The position numbers were made by a program, and so were the translations under genes. A model generated the notes under the pieces. It saw only the letters and a program-made list of their open reading frames with translations. It made no database searches and was not told where the DNA came from. DNA of 64,000 bases from Borreliella spielmanii. GTDB taxonomy: Bacteria > Spirochaetota > Spirochaetia > Borreliales > Borreliaceae. Shown here one piece after another: positions 28,427-38,424 of this stretch (position 1 is the first letter of the stretch; each line of letters opens with the position of its first letter). Where the stretch lies: assembly GCF_014201705.1 (NCBI RefSeq), contig NZ_JACHFA010000002.1:346674-410673 (forward strand). Reading direction: 5' to 3'.

Positions 28427-29376
28427 AAATATTTTTTGTAAGCTCTTCTTCTATTGCTTTAGAAGTTTTTAAGGAGATTGTAAGGCATTATGAAGTGGTG
28501 GGAGTTTTAACCTTGCCCGATAAGCCTAAAGGTAGAGGACAAAAATTAAGTCAAAATGTAATAAAGTTAGAGGCTGTTTCTAAGAATATTAAAGTTTTTG
28601 ATTCTTTGGTTCTTGATGGTAATACATTAAGTTTAATTAAAGACCTGAATCCAGATTTAATGTTAGTTTTTTCTTATGGCAAGATTTTTAAAAAAGAATT
28701 TTTAGATATTTTCCCAAAGGGTTGTATTAATATTCATCCTTCTCTTTTGCCCAAATATAGAGGTGTTTCTCCTATTCAATCTGCAATTTTAAATGGCGAT
28801 TGTGTTAGCGGTATTACTGTTCAGAGTATGGCTTTGGAAATGGATAGTGGGAATATTTTAGTGCAGAAAAATTTTAAAATAAAATCTTATGATACAAGCT
28901 ATGATATTTCAAAACTTGTATCAAATCTTAGCCCAAGACTTGTTTTAGAAGCTTTGGAAAAAATTGGCAAGGGTTTTTTGGGAATTCCTCAAAAATCTAG
29001 TGAAGCCACTTTTTGTTCTTTTTTTAAAAAAGAATCGGGATTTATAGATTTTAATCTAAGTGCATTTGAGATTAAAAACAGAATTAATGCATGCAATCCT
29101 TGGCCACTTGCAAGAGCTAGGCTTCTTGATTATGGCGATATTATTTTTCATCGTGCTGATTTTTTGAAAATAGATTTATATAAAGAGAAAAAAGTAGGAG
29201 AAATTGTTGATTTTGATCCTGAAAAAGGATTATTTGTTAATACCGGGGAAGGGATTCTTTTGCTCTTAGAAATTCAAAGGCCCGGAAGAAGGGTTTTAGA
29301 TTATAAGTCTTTTTATAATGGGAGCAGGCAGCTAATAGGACACGTGTTTTCTTCAATAAGAGGAGGGATATATTAG
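28423..29376 (+). CDS. fmt: Methionyl-tRNA formyltransferase
   Basis: Transfers formyl from 10-formyl-THF to initiator Met-tRNA. The 317 residues are full length. The catalytic core shows NIHPSLLPKYRG (N, H and the SLLP loop), the following DSGNIL segment and the C-terminal tRNA-binding domain. The formyl donor is made by folD, also in this window. Translation is coupled to def by an ATGA overlap. A strong AGGAGGG lies inside its last codons, apparently for the next gene. Confidence 0.96.
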   Translation: MKIFFVSSSSIALEVFKEIVRHYEVVGVLTLPDKPKGRGQKLSQNVIKLEAVSKNIKVFDSLVLDGNTLSLIKDLNPDLMLVFSYGKIFKKEFLDIFPKGCINIHPSLLPKYRGVSPIQSAILNGDCVSGITVQSMALEMDSGNILVQKNFKIKSYDTSYDISKLVSNLSPRLVLEALEKIGKGFLGIPQKSSEATFCSFFKKESGFIDFNLSAFEIKNRINACNPWPLARARLLDYGDIIFHRADFLKIDLYKEKKVGEIVDFDPEKGLFVNTGEGILLLLEIQRPGRRVLDYKSFYNGSRQLIGHVFSSIRGGIY

Positions 29377-29425
29377 TTTTAATAATAATGACAATTTAGA
29401 AAATAAATTTTCTAATGGAAGTCAA

Positions 29426-30427
29426 TTGTTGAAAAATGAATTAGATCTGATTCAGGGTGGCAGAAATTGTAATAATGAAATTTTGTCCAAAACCACAATC
29501 AAGGCATTGCTTTTGATTATTTTTGGATCTTTAATTATTTCTTTTACAATTTTCTTTATGGTTTTAGAAAATAAGGAGATTGTAGTTGTTCCAAATCTTT
29601 ATTCTCTTACCATTGAAGATGCTATTATTGAATTACAGAGAAAAGAGTTGATTCCCCACATTGAATTTAAATTTTCTTCAAGTGCTCTTGACAAAGGAAA
29701 AGTGATAGAGCAGGGTACAAAACCAGGAACTGTTTTAAGGCATGGCAATAAGGTTATAATTTTTATTAGCAAGGGGGCTATAATAAACAGAGTTGATAGT
29801 TTTATTGGCAAAAATATTGACGATGTTACCATTAATTTAAAAGCTAATTCTTTTGATAATTCCAAATTACTTTATCATATTGTTGAGCCTCTTGAGGTTG
29901 AGAGTGAATTACCAAAAGGTATAATAATTCGTCAAAATCCATCACCAGGTACCCAAATATCAAGTTTAACAGATCTGCAATTTTTAATTAGTAAGGGTAA
30001 AGATCGTTTAGATAAACATGTTAAGAATTATATTGGAATTTATTATAAAGATGCGATTGTTTCTCTTTTGAATGATAGTATTAGCTTTGACATTAATTTG
30101 GTAAACACAGGCGATTTTGGAAATATTGTTTTTCAGTCTATTCCACCTGGAACTAAAATAAATGAGTCAGATAAAATTACAATTACTATTGCAAAGCCTA
30201 AGGTTGACAATAAAATTGTTTTTGGAATTTTGACTTATAAATTAAAACAACATCCATCTTATGTTGATGTATCTGTTAGGCTAAAAGGTTTAGATGGTGA
30301 AAATTCTTTAATTTATTCCTTCAAGTCAAAAGGAGGGTTGATTAAGTTGCCCTATGAAGTTTACAAAGGCTCTGCGATCGAACTTTATATTTATGATAAG
30401 CTTATCAATCAAACAGTTATAAATTGA
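29426..30427 (+). CDS. Membrane protein with three PASTA domains
   Basis: A 333-residue protein with a short cytoplasmic tail, one helix (about 27-50, ALLLIIFGSLIISFTIFFMV) and three PASTA modules outside (about 54-118, 120-192 and 195-257; each ends with a GTxVxxGxKVxIxISKG-like edge). PASTA modules in Ser/Thr kinases and PBPs bind peptidoglycan fragments; no kinase domain is present here. The start is unclear. TTG 29426 or 29429 has GGAAG upstream, but the strong AGGAGGG (29361-29367) points to an in-frame ATT at 29372. Confidence 0.83.
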   Translation: MLKNELDLIQGGRNCNNEILSKTTIKALLLIIFGSLIISFTIFFMVLENKEIVVVPNLYSLTIEDAIIELQRKELIPHIEFKFSSSALDKGKVIEQGTKPGTVLRHGNKVIIFISKGAIINRVDSFIGKNIDDVTINLKANSFDNSKLLYHIVEPLEVESELPKGIIIRQNPSPGTQISSLTDLQFLISKGKDRLDKHVKNYIGIYYKDAIVSLLNDSISFDINLVNTGDFGNIVFQSIPPGTKINESDKITITIAKPKVDNKIVFGILTYKLKQHPSYVDVSVRLKGLDGENSLIYSFKSKGGLIKLPYEVYKGSAIELYIYDKLINQTVIN

Positions 30428-30477
30428 TTATGTTTAAATGGATTGATTTAAAATAATCAAAAAATTCCAACATAAAA

Positions 30478-31194
30478 TCATATACTAATTAGTTTCAAGG
30501 CAGTAATAATAGATGCAGCAATTATTGCTGTTTCTGTTCTTAGGATGTTTGATGATATACTGCAAGGGGAAAAATTATATTGCATTATTAATTGTTTTTC
30601 TTTTTCTGTAAACCCTCTCTCAGAGCCCACAATAATGGTTGCATTATTTGCTTGCTCTATATTAATTAATTTTTTTTTGCTATTTTTTTCAAGCAATATT
30701 TTTATTTCAAAATTTTCTTGTTTAATATATTTAAGGCTGGCTTGCAAATTTTTCATAATTTTTATTTTTGGTAAGTACGTTATTCCCCCTTGCATTGCTC
30801 CAGCTATTAAATGTTTTTCATAATTATTGTTTTTAAAGATTTTAGAATTTAAATATGATTTTTCAGTAAGTTCGGTGTTAAAGAAAATTATTTCGTATAT
30901 TCCAATGCTAGCAAGTTCTTTTATGATTCTCTTGGCAACAATTGGCCTTATTATTCCAATTAGTACACTTAAATTTTTTGGTTTATTAGATTCTTCTATT
31001 TTAAAGATTTTCTTGAAAAATAGTTTTTTATCTTTTTTATAAATGCAATGGTAAATGTTTTTTTCTCCAAGAATGCCAAATTTAAATTTATCGTTATCTT
31101 TTAATTTTAAGATTTTAACAAGATGTTCTGCTCTGGCGTCATTGAGCGAAATTCCTGTTTTAAATTCATTACAAGTTATTAACATTAGATTCAT
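30478..31194 (-). CDS. rsmE: 16S rRNA m3U1498 methyltransferase RsmE
   Basis: A 238-residue SPOUT methyltransferase acting on U1498 in 16S rRNA. The C-terminal knot carries VGSERGFTEKE and ILRTETAIIAAS, both diagnostic of RsmE. A PUA-like N-terminal domain covers about 1-70. It lies convergent to the PASTA gene and divergent from trxA. An AAGGAA site precedes the ATG. Confidence 0.92.
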   Translation of the reverse strand: MNLMLITCNEFKTGISLNDARAEHLVKILKLKDNDKFKFGILGEKNIYHCIYKKDKKLFFKKIFKIEESNKPKNLSVLIGIIRPIVAKRIIKELASIGIYEIIFFNTELTEKSYLNSKIFKNNNYEKHLIAGAMQGGITYLPKIKIMKNLQASLKYIKQENFEIKILLEKNSKKKLINIEQANNATIIVGSERGFTEKEKQLIMQYNFSPCSISSNILRTETAIIAASIITALKLISI

Positions 31195-31207
31195 TTTTTA
31201 TAATTCC

Positions 31208-31237
31208 TTATTATTAATATTGTATTTGTGATATAAT
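31208..31237 (+). promoter_or_regulatory. Predicted promoter of trxA
   Basis: A perfect TATAAT (31232-31237) with TTATTA (31208-31213) 18 bases upstream. The -35 box is weak. The RNA would start near 31244 and carry a GGGGGG run about 20 bases before the trxA ATG. Confidence 0.5.
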
Positions 31238-31267
31238 TTTAAGTCGATAGGGGGGCATATAGGATAT

Positions 31268-31621
31268 ATGGCTATTTCTTTAACTAAAGAGGATTTTATT
31301 GCTAAAGTTTTTGATTATAAGAATAATAAAGAGTGGAGTTTTAAAGGCAATAGGCCTGCAATAATTGATTTTTATGCTGATTGGTGTGGGCCATGTAGAA
31401 TGCTTTCGCCGATTTTTGAAAGACTTTCTAAAAAGTACGAGAATAGTATTGATTTTTACAAAGTAGATACGGACAAAGAACAAGATATTACTTCTGTTGT
31501 TGGAGTGAAAAGCCTTCCAACTATTTTTTTTATTCCTATTGATGGCAAACCGAAGGTTTCTGTTGGTTTTTTACAAGAAGATGCTTTTGAAAATATAATT
31601 AAGGATTTTTTTGGTTTTTAG
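31268..31621 (+). CDS. trxA: Thioredoxin
   Basis: A cytoplasmic thiol-disulfide reductant. The 117 residues are standard length, with the active site WCGPC (C40 and C43) and the cis-proline in SLPTIFF. An AGGA site precedes the ATG. The gene has its own promoter in the gap opposite rsmE. The following gap of 79 bases before ybeY shows no clear hairpin. Confidence 0.96.
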   Translation: MAISLTKEDFIAKVFDYKNNKEWSFKGNRPAIIDFYADWCGPCRMLSPIFERLSKKYENSIDFYKVDTDKEQDITSVVGVKSLPTIFFIPIDGKPKVSVGFLQEDAFENIIKDFFGF

Positions 31622-31700
31622 TTTGCAAATTAAAATAATTTAATTTATAGCAATTGTATATTTGTAAGTTATATGTGGATTATTCTAAGGTATAGTTAAT

Positions 31701-32168
31701 TTGTCCAAATTCGATTTGAATTTATTAGTAGAAAATATTAAATTTGAACATCTTAGTATTTTTTATGATTTTATTTTGTCTGTTTTAAATACTCTTTCTA
31801 TTAGTGATTTTGAACTTTCAGTTATTCTTTGTGATAATGTTTATATACAAAAATTGAACAATAAATTTAGAAACAAGAACGAGCCAACCGATGTTCTTTC
31901 TTTTAATTATAATGAAGATAATGAAGTTAACGAAGGTTTAGTTGATGGTATAAATTATAAAATACAAGGAGATCTTATAATTTCTTTTGAATATTTAAAA
32001 TTTAGTGCTCAAGAGTTTAATGTTGAAATTTATGAAGAACTTCAACGTGTCACTATTCATGGTATTTTACATTTAATGGGATATAAACATGAAACCAATG
32101 ATTTTCAAAAGGAAGGTATGTTGATTCTTCAAGAAAATATCTTAAGAAAAAATAAAAGGGTATTTTAG
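31701..32168 (+). CDS. ybeY: rRNA maturation endoribonuclease YbeY
   Basis: A 155-residue zinc endoribonuclease needed for 16S 3'-end processing and ribosome quality control. The three-histidine zinc site is [11 protein letters not shown] near residues 113-123. The [16 protein letters not shown] stretch ([14 protein letters not shown]) is also diagnostic. The start is TTG with TAAGG 10 bases upstream. The CorC-like gene begins directly after the stop, an order common in bacteria, though the phoH gene often found upstream is missing here. Confidence 0.93.
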   Translation: MSKFDLNLLVENIKFEHLSIFYDFILSVLNTLSISDFELSVILCDNVYIQKLNNKFRNKNEPTDVLSFNYNEDNEVNEGLVDGINYKIQGDLIISFEYLKFSAQEFNVEIYEELQRVTIHGILHLMGYKHETNDFQKEGMLILQENILRKNKRVF

Positions 32169-32948
32169 ATGTTGGGATTTTTTAATTTTAAAAACAAAAA
32201 GAAGAAAAAAGGAAGCCCCAAAAATGATCTTGAAGATAAGTCGAATATTGAGACTTCTTTGATAAAAAATTTCAATGCTCTTAAAGAGACCATTGTAAAA
32301 GAGATTATGATTCCCAGAATAGGGGTTATATTTGTTGATTATGCTAAGAGCAAAGACGAGCTTTTAAAGGTTGTAACATCTAGTAGCCATTCAAGATTTC
32401 CTGTATATCATGGTACTATTGACAATATTGTTGGGATAATTCATACAAGAGACATATTATTGCATATGTGTAAAAAAGATTTCTACGAAATAGATTTAAA
32501 AGATATTATGCGAAAGGTTATGTTTGTCCCTGAGAGCAAAAAAACAGACTCTCTTTTAAAAGAATTTCAAGAAAATCATGTTCATATTGCAATTGTAGTT
32601 GATGAGTATGGTGGAGTTTCAGGGCTTGTAACTCTTGAAGATATTCTTGAAGAGATAGTGGGCGACATTCAGGATGAATTTGACAATGAGCTTGATGAAA
32701 TAGTTCGACTTGATGATGGGTCTTATCTTTGTGATGCTAGAATTTTAATAGAAGATTTAAATGAAAAGCTTAATTTAGATTTGCCAAATGGGGACTTTGA
32801 TACCCTAGGTGGTTTCGTTTACGATCTTTTTGGGAGGATTCCTTTGAAAAATGAAAAGGTAGAATATGGCAATTTGATTTTTTCGATTAAAAATATGCAT
32901 CAAAGAAATATTAAGGTGATAAAGATTTCCGAGAAGGAAGGTTTATGA
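32169..32948 (+). CDS. corC: CBS-domain protein of the CorC/TlyC family
   Basis: A 259-residue soluble protein: two CBS repeats (about 45-100 and 105-165, with the conserved motif MIPRIGV at 47-53 and VDEYGGVSGLVTLEDILEEI region) followed by a CorC_HlyC domain (DLPNGDFDTLGG). CorC assists Mg2+ and Co2+ handling; related spirochete proteins were named hemolysins (TlyC), a label that is not well founded. It has no membrane domain. It starts directly at the ybeY stop and overlaps the next gene by 4 bases. Confidence 0.92.
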   Translation: MLGFFNFKNKKKKKGSPKNDLEDKSNIETSLIKNFNALKETIVKEIMIPRIGVIFVDYAKSKDELLKVVTSSSHSRFPVYHGTIDNIVGIIHTRDILLHMCKKDFYEIDLKDIMRKVMFVPESKKTDSLLKEFQENHVHIAIVVDEYGGVSGLVTLEDILEEIVGDIQDEFDNELDEIVRLDDGSYLCDARILIEDLNEKLNLDLPNGDFDTLGGFVYDLFGRIPLKNEKVEYGNLIFSIKNMHQRNIKVIKISEKEGL

Positions 32949-34915
32949 ATTTTAATCGATTTTTAATGTTATTCCTTTTTAATTTTGGTGTTCTGTTGGG
33001 CAGTGATACTACAGCATTAGGGCATTATCAAAAGGCTAATGAGTATTATTTATCTAAAAGGTATTATGATGCTATTGACGAGCTTGTTGAGGCCATAAAA
33101 ATTAATCCCAATTATTATGAAGCTTATAAATTTATTGCATCAATTTATTATTCTCTTAAGATATATACTCAAGCACAATTTTTCATAGAAAAAGCTTATA
33201 AAATGTCTAACGAAGATATCGAGTATAAAATTCTTTATGCGAATATATTATTAAAAAATAATAAAATTGATCAAGCAAAAAAAATCTATTCTGAGGTTTT
33301 AATTAAACAGAGAAATAATATTGATGCTTTGGTTGGACTTGCTTCAATTTTTGAAAAAAATGGGTTATTTATAGCGGCTGCTAATTATTACTTATCTATT
33401 CTTGACTATAGTCAAAATAATTATAGTGCGTTTGAGCATCTTATTGATATTTATCAGAGATTGGGAATGCATGACAAGATTAGACATTTAATAAATAAAG
33501 TTAGAGTAAATTTTTTATCTTTTCCAGATTTTCATAAAAGAGTAGCTGAATTTTATATCAGCATTAATAATTTAGGGCTTGCTGAAAAGTATTCTTTAAA
33601 TTATTTAGCTTTGATTGAAAGTTCTTACAAGGATTTTGGAGTTGTTGATGCATATCGATTGCTTGCGCTTGTTTATTTGCATGAATTTAAATATGAGGAT
33701 GCAATAGAAGCATTACAAAAAGCTATTTTGGTTAATAAAGATTCTGATGAGCTTTATTATTTATTAGGGTATTCTTACTTGAAATTTGGGAATGTTGAAA
33801 ATGCTATTTTAAATTTAGAGCGAGCTAAAAATCTTAAAAAAGATTTAGAATTTTACAATATTGCCCTTGAGGAGAGTTTTTTTGCATCTAATTTTAGAAA
33901 TTTTTTAAAAAATGATTCCAATGCTAAAATTTCTAAGCATTATGAAAATGAAGGGTCTAAAGCTTTTAAAGCTTTGAATTTAAACAAAGCATTGTTTAAT
34001 GTAAAAAATGCTGTTGATATTTGGCCTGATAATGATAGTGCTAGGTTTTTGCTTTCAAAAATATATAAGCTTATGAATTTAGATATTATGGCTTATGAGC
34101 AGCTTTTTTATTTAGTAAAACAGAGAAATTCTACTGATTCTAGAATTTTGGATTTTTATGATGTTGTGTCTTTTGATGTTAGAAAGTCTTTATTTTATAA
34201 ATACGGATATAAAAGTATTGCTGATTTTAATAAACTTTACGATGACAGAATGGTTTATAAAATGGCTATTTTTACTCAGAGTGAGAATAAGTTTTTTGGC
34301 GCAAATGATTTGATATTAAGATACGCTGAAAGGGTGCTTGAGCGTAACTTAAATATAGAAATAGTTAACTATAATTTTGATTACAATAAAAATAAAGACT
34401 ATCTGATTAATAATTTTTCTGAAGGATTTTCTTATTCAAGAAATAATAATTTGGATTTATTTTTAATTTTTGATTTTAAGGCAGATATTTTGAAAAACAC
34501 AGCTACTTTAGTAGTAAATGTTTTTTCAGGAAAAACAGGGATTAAGGTCGGTTCTTTCTCTTATGATGTGGGGGGTGTTAATTATTTGAGTAACGCTTTA
34601 AATTCTTTTTCTGAAGATTTTCATGAGTATTTGCCAAAAAAAGGAAAGATTCTTCAAATTAAAAATGATGATGCTCTTATTAATCTCGGTCAAGTAAATA
34701 GTGTTGTAAAGGGTGATGTTTTTTTGATTCTCAAAGAAGGTGCTTTAAATAGTGGTACTAGAGATTCTAGTTTTATTGTTTATAAAAAATCAGATATTTT
34801 GGGGGAGATTTTAATTGAGGATGTAAGTGATTATATTTCTAGAGGTATTATAAAATCTTCTATGTTTTTAAAAGATTATATTCAAGAAGGAGCAACTGTG
34901 ATTGTAAAAAGATAG
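32945..34915 (+). CDS. Secreted TPR-repeat protein
   Basis: A 656-residue protein with a signal peptide (FLMLFLFNFGVLLGS) and at least five TPR units between about 24 and 320 (for example YYLSKRYYDAIDELVEAIKI and DELYYLLGYSYLKFGNVENA). A second, mixed part of about 330 residues follows and ends in a beta-rich domain (GKILQIKNDDALINLG). It probably acts in the periplasm as a protein-binding scaffold; partners are unknown. It is coupled to the CorC-like gene by an ATGA overlap. The gap promoter begins right after its stop. Confidence 0.85.
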   Translation: MNFNRFLMLFLFNFGVLLGSDTTALGHYQKANEYYLSKRYYDAIDELVEAIKINPNYYEAYKFIASIYYSLKIYTQAQFFIEKAYKMSNEDIEYKILYANILLKNNKIDQAKKIYSEVLIKQRNNIDALVGLASIFEKNGLFIAAANYYLSILDYSQNNYSAFEHLIDIYQRLGMHDKIRHLINKVRVNFLSFPDFHKRVAEFYISINNLGLAEKYSLNYLALIESSYKDFGVVDAYRLLALVYLHEFKYEDAIEALQKAILVNKDSDELYYLLGYSYLKFGNVENAILNLERAKNLKKDLEFYNIALEESFFASNFRNFLKNDSNAKISKHYENEGSKAFKALNLNKALFNVKNAVDIWPDNDSARFLLSKIYKLMNLDIMAYEQLFYLVKQRNSTDSRILDFYDVVSFDVRKSLFYKYGYKSIADFNKLYDDRMVYKMAIFTQSENKFFGANDLILRYAERVLERNLNIEIVNYNFDYNKNKDYLINNFSEGFSYSRNNNLDLFLIFDFKADILKNTATLVVNVFSGKTGIKVGSFSYDVGGVNYLSNALNSFSEDFHEYLPKKGKILQIKNDDALINLGQVNSVVKGDVFLILKEGALNSGTRDSSFIVYKKSDILGEILIEDVSDYISRGIIKSSMFLKDYIQEGATVIVKR

Positions 34916-34916
34916 T

Positions 34917-34946
34917 TTGACACTTGTTATTAATTTATGATTTAAT
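34917..34946 (+). promoter_or_regulatory. Strong sigma-70 promoter of gap
   Basis: A consensus TTGACA (34917-34922), an 18-base spacer and TTTAAT (34941-34946). It fits a highly expressed glycolytic gene and overlaps the end of the upstream TPR gene. The RNA would start near 34953, some 34 bases before the gap ATG. Confidence 0.7.
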
Positions 34947-34986
34947 AATTCTAGTAATAATAAAATCAAAAATTGGAGGATTTTGT

Positions 34987-35994
34987 ATGAAATTGGCTAT
35001 TAATGGTTTTGGTCGTATTGGTAGAAATGTTTTTAAGATTGCTTTTGAAAGAGGAATTGATGTTGTGGCAATAAATGATTTAACAGATCCTAAAACTCTT
35101 GCACATCTTTTAAAGTATGACTCAACCTTTGGAGTATATAATAGAAAAGTTGAGTCAAGAGATGGCGCTATTGTTGTGGATGGAAGAGAAATAAAAATTA
35201 TTGCTGAGAGAGATCCAAAAAATCTTCCTTGGGCAAAGCTTGGAATTGATGTTGTAATTGAATCAACAGGTGTTTTTTCATCAGCAACTAGTGATAAAGG
35301 GGGGTATCTTGATCATGTGAGTCATGCTGGGGCTAAGAAAGTTATTTTAACAGTTCCTGCTAAGGACGAGATTAAAACAATAGTTCTTGGTGTAAATGAT
35401 CATGATATTAATTCCGATTTAAAGGCTGTGTCAAATGCTTCATGCACAACTAATTGCTTGGCTCCCCTTGCAAAAGTACTTCATGAATCATTTGGAATTG
35501 AACAAGGGCTTATGACAACCGTTCATGCTTATACTAATGATCAAAGAATTTTAGATCTTCCTCACTCTGATCTTAGACGGGCAAGGGCTGCTGCACTTTC
35601 TATTATTCCAACTTCAACTGGTGCTGCAAAAGCAGTTGGACTTGTTTTGCCTGAGCTTAAGGGAAAATTGAATGGGACTTCAATGAGAGTGCCTGTGCCA
35701 ACAGGGTCAATTGTTGATCTTACAGTTCAACTCAAGAAAAAAGATGTTACAAAAGAAGAGATTAATTCTGTTCTCAAGAAGGCATCAGAAACATCTGAGC
35801 TTAAAGGTATTTTAGGATACACAGAAGATCCAATTGTCTCTTCAGATATAAAGGGAAATTCTCATTCTTCTATTGTTGATGGCCTTGAAACAATGGTTCT
35901 TGAAAATGGATTTGCAAAGGTGTTGTCATGGTATGACAATGAGTTTGGATATTCTACAAGAGTGGTTGATCTTGCTCAAAAATTGGTAAAATAA
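34987..35994 (+). CDS. gap: Glyceraldehyde-3-phosphate dehydrogenase
   Basis: Oxidises glyceraldehyde-3-phosphate to 1,3-bisphosphoglycerate with NAD+. The 335-residue form starts [14 protein letters not shown] after TGGAGG; an in-frame extension to 34924 covers the promoter and is rejected. The NAD fold has GFGRIG at 7-12, and the catalytic cysteine is C153 in SNASCTTNC. First gene of a gap-pgk-tpiA-secG run, so three successive glycolytic steps are made together. Confidence 0.97.
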   Translation: MKLAINGFGRIGRNVFKIAFERGIDVVAINDLTDPKTLAHLLKYDSTFGVYNRKVESRDGAIVVDGREIKIIAERDPKNLPWAKLGIDVVIESTGVFSSATSDKGGYLDHVSHAGAKKVILTVPAKDEIKTIVLGVNDHDINSDLKAVSNASCTTNCLAPLAKVLHESFGIEQGLMTTVHAYTNDQRILDLPHSDLRRARAAALSIIPTSTGAAKAVGLVLPELKGKLNGTSMRVPVPTGSIVDLTVQLKKKDVTKEEINSVLKKASETSELKGILGYTEDPIVSSDIKGNSHSSIVDGLETMVLENGFAKVLSWYDNEFGYSTRVVDLAQKLVK

Positions 35995-36019
35995 GCAAAA
36001 ATGCTTGTAAGGTAATAAA

Positions 36020-37201
36020 ATGGGGATAAAAACACTAAAAGATTTTAATAGCTTTGCGGGCAAGCGAGCTTTAGTAAGATGTGATTTTAATGTTCCTTTA
36101 AAAGAGGGAAATATTAGCGATGATACTAGAATTAAGGCTGCATTGCCCACAATAGAGTATCTAAGAAAAAGAGGCGCCAAGGTTGTACTTGTGAGCCATT
36201 TGGGTAGACCAGAAGGTAAGAAAAATCTTAAATATTCTCTTAAACCTGTTGCCAATAGATTGTCAGAGCTTTTAGATCAGGATGTTAAGATGTTTTCTGA
36301 TTGCATTGGAAGCGAAATTGTAAATAGTACTTTGCAAATGAAGGATGGTGATATTGTATTGCTTGAAAATGTAAGGTTTTATGCAGAGGAAGAAAAAAAC
36401 GATAAAAATTTTGCAAAAAAACTTTCTGAGAGTGGAGATGTTTTTGTAAGTGATGCCTTTGGTGCAGCTCATAGAGCTCACGCTTCAACGGTGGGGGTTT
36501 CTGAGTATTTGCCATCTTTTGGTGGATTTTTAATGGAAAAAGAAGACAAATTTCTTGGGGGAGTATTAAAAAATCCTGAAAAGCCATTTGTTTCGATTAT
36601 TGGTGGGTCTAAAGTTTCTTCAAAGATTGCAGTACTGGAATCGCTTTTATCAAAGTCAAATGTAGTTGTGATTGGTGGTGGGATGGCATATACTTTTTTG
36701 TATTCTAAGGGATATTCCATAGGGAAATCTCTTTTAGAGATTGAATATATTGATACAGCTTCTTCTTTTTTAAGGAAGGCAAAAGAGTTGGGCGTTAAAG
36801 TAATTTTACCACTTGACCATATTGTAGCGGACGATTTTAATAAAAATTCTACTCCTGAGTATGTTGATTCCTTTAATATTCCTGAAAACAAGATTGGTAT
36901 GGATGTTGGAGTTAATACTTTGAAAGAAATTGAAAAGGTTGTAAAAACAGCTAAGACTATAATATGGAATGGTCCTCTTGGTGTATTTGAATTTGATTCC
37001 TTTTCAAAAGGAACTGCAAAGGTTGCTGAAATGGTGGCATCTTGTCCGGGGTTAACTGTTGTTGGTGGGGGAGATTCTGTTGCAGCTGTTAATAAATTTA
37101 ATTTATCTGATAAGATCACCCATGTTTCAACAGGTGGTGGTGCATCGCTTGAGTATCTTGAGGGGAAGATTTTACCAGGTATTAAGGTTTTGGAGAAGTA
37201 A
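36020..37201 (+). CDS. pgk: Phosphoglycerate kinase
   Basis: Makes ATP from 1,3-bisphosphoglycerate. The 393 residues are full length: RCDFNVPL at about 19-26, SHLGRPEG at 60-67 and the nucleotide-binding GGGDSVAAV and [13 protein letters not shown] segments near the C-terminus. AAGG lies 7 bases before the ATG. tpiA starts one base after the stop. Confidence 0.97.
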   Translation: MGIKTLKDFNSFAGKRALVRCDFNVPLKEGNISDDTRIKAALPTIEYLRKRGAKVVLVSHLGRPEGKKNLKYSLKPVANRLSELLDQDVKMFSDCIGSEIVNSTLQMKDGDIVLLENVRFYAEEEKNDKNFAKKLSESGDVFVSDAFGAAHRAHASTVGVSEYLPSFGGFLMEKEDKFLGGVLKNPEKPFVSIIGGSKVSSKIAVLESLLSKSNVVVIGGGMAYTFLYSKGYSIGKSLLEIEYIDTASSFLRKAKELGVKVILPLDHIVADDFNKNSTPEYVDSFNIPENKIGMDVGVNTLKEIEKVVKTAKTIIWNGPLGVFEFDSFSKGTAKVAEMVASCPGLTVVGGGDSVAAVNKFNLSDKITHVSTGGGASLEYLEGKILPGIKVLEK

Positions 37202-37202
37202 A

Positions 37203-37964
37203 GTGAGAAAAACTTTTTTAGCGGGAAATTGGAAAATGCATTATACAAGTGAAGAGGCTTCTATTGTTGCAAAACAAATTGCAACTGAAGTTAAAACTTT
37301 AAAAGATGATTTTGTAATAATGCTAACTCCCCCATTTACAGCTTTGTCTAAGGTTTCAGAATGTATTAAGGGTAGTAATATCCTTCTTGGTGCTCAAAAC
37401 ATGTCTTATATGGAAAGTGGAGCAAGAACAAGCGAGATTTCGCCTTCAATGCTTTTAGAATTTGGAGTGGAGTATGTTATACTTGGTCATTCTGAATGTA
37501 GATTGTATTTAGCAGAAACAGATGAAATAATAAATAAAAAGATTCTTGCAGGGCTTAAGCATTCTTTTAAGTATTTAATCCTTTGTGTTGGAGAGACTCT
37601 TGATGAAAGAGATTCTGGGAAAACTTTAGATGTTGTTTTAAATCAGGTTAAAAAGGGGTTAGATTGTGTTTCTGAATCAGATCTTAAAAGAATAATTTTG
37701 GCTTATGAACCTGTTTGGGCAATTGGAACGGGCAAAACTGCAACTAAAGAGGAGGCAGAAGAAGTTCATAAGGCAATTAGGCTTGAGATTATGAAGCTTT
37801 ATTCAAAATCGGCTTCAGATAATATTATAATTCAGTATGGCGGCTCTGTTAATGCTAGCAATATAAAAGAGCTTATGAATGAACCTAATATTGATGGTGC
37901 TTTAATAGGTGGAGCATCTTTGAAGGCCGAATCTTTTTTATCTATAATTAATAATGTTCGTTAG
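37203..37964 (+). CDS. tpiA: Triosephosphate isomerase
   Basis: Interconverts dihydroxyacetone phosphate and glyceraldehyde-3-phosphate. The start is GTG 37203 ([11 protein letters not shown]), with GGAG 7 bases upstream inside the end of pgk; the open frame further upstream runs through pgk and is ignored. N9 and K11 are in NWKMH, the catalytic histidine is in GHSECR and the glutamate is in [11 protein letters not shown]. The phosphate loop GGSVN follows. 253 residues. Confidence 0.97.
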   Translation: MRKTFLAGNWKMHYTSEEASIVAKQIATEVKTLKDDFVIMLTPPFTALSKVSECIKGSNILLGAQNMSYMESGARTSEISPSMLLEFGVEYVILGHSECRLYLAETDEIINKKILAGLKHSFKYLILCVGETLDERDSGKTLDVVLNQVKKGLDCVSESDLKRIILAYEPVWAIGTGKTATKEEAEEVHKAIRLEIMKLYSKSASDNIIIQYGGSVNASNIKELMNEPNIDGALIGGASLKAESFLSIINNVR

Positions 37965-37979
37965 TTAAAGAGGTTTGTT

Positions 37980-38333
37980 TTGGATTTAATTAGATTTTGT
38001 ATTTTTATAATTTTTGTTATTGTTTCAATTTTTATTGTCCTTTTAATTTTAATTCAAGATGAGCAGGGTGATGGAATAGGCGGTGTTTTTGGAGGTGGTA
38101 GTTCTTCTATTTTTGGGGCAAAATCTTCAAGTGTTGCTGTAAAAATTACTGGGTTTTTTATAGCATTATTTTTTATTTTTGTAGTTTTGTTATCTTTTAT
38201 GAACACTAGAAGAGCAGATAATAGCTTTCTAAATGACATAAAGACGGAAAATAATAATAGTTCAACTTTTTGGGATGATGAGAAGAGTAATGAATTAGAT
38301 ACTAATGTTAATAAAGTTGAAGAAAAAAAATAA
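37980..38333 (+). CDS. secG: Preprotein translocase subunit SecG
   Basis: An accessory subunit of the SecYEG channel. The 117 residues have two helices (about 5-25 and 55-75) joined by the typical Gly/Ser-rich loop (GGVFGGGSSSIFG) and a charged tail. The start is TTG with AGAGG upstream. Its place after tpiA follows a common bacterial order. A 91-base gap with an inverted repeat separates it from the opposing ung. Confidence 0.93.
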   Translation: MDLIRFCIFIIFVIVSIFIVLLILIQDEQGDGIGGVFGGGSSSIFGAKSSSVAVKITGFFIALFFIFVVLLSFMNTRRADNSFLNDIKTENNNSSTFWDDEKSNELDTNVNKVEEKK

Positions 38334-38347
38334 AAGAAAAATAGAAG

Positions 38348-38376
38348 TTTACGTAGAGAGTTTTTCTTTACGTAAA
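38348..38376. repeat. Inverted repeat between convergent secG and ung
   Basis: TTTACGTA and TACGTAAA pair perfectly over 8 bases around a 13-base loop. It lies 14 bases after the secG stop. It lacks a clean T run, so it is either a weak terminator or an RNA 3'-end hairpin. Confidence 0.5.
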
Positions 38377-38424
38377 ATGATTTTAAATCGTAACTATTAT
38401 TACTATTATTAAATTTATCAATTT

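Noticed and set aside
30428..30477. Hairpin TTGATT / AATCAA between the PASTA gene and rsmE as a terminator
   Set aside because: It has a 6-base AT-only stem (one G-C per arm) and no T run in either direction.
32169..32948. CorC-like protein as a hemolysin
   Set aside because: The old TlyC/HlyC name rests on weak evidence; the CBS and CorC domains indicate a role in metal handling.
34924..34986. Upstream extension of gap
   Set aside because: It covers the promoter, and TGGAGG directly precedes the ATG at 34987 where the conserved N-terminus begins.
37059..37202. Upstream extension of tpiA into pgk
   Set aside because: The open frame is a shadow of pgk; the enzyme begins at GTG 37203 after GGAG.
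36272..37248. Long open frames antisense to pgk
   Set aside because: They run opposite strongly conserved pgk codons, have no ribosome site and resemble no protein.
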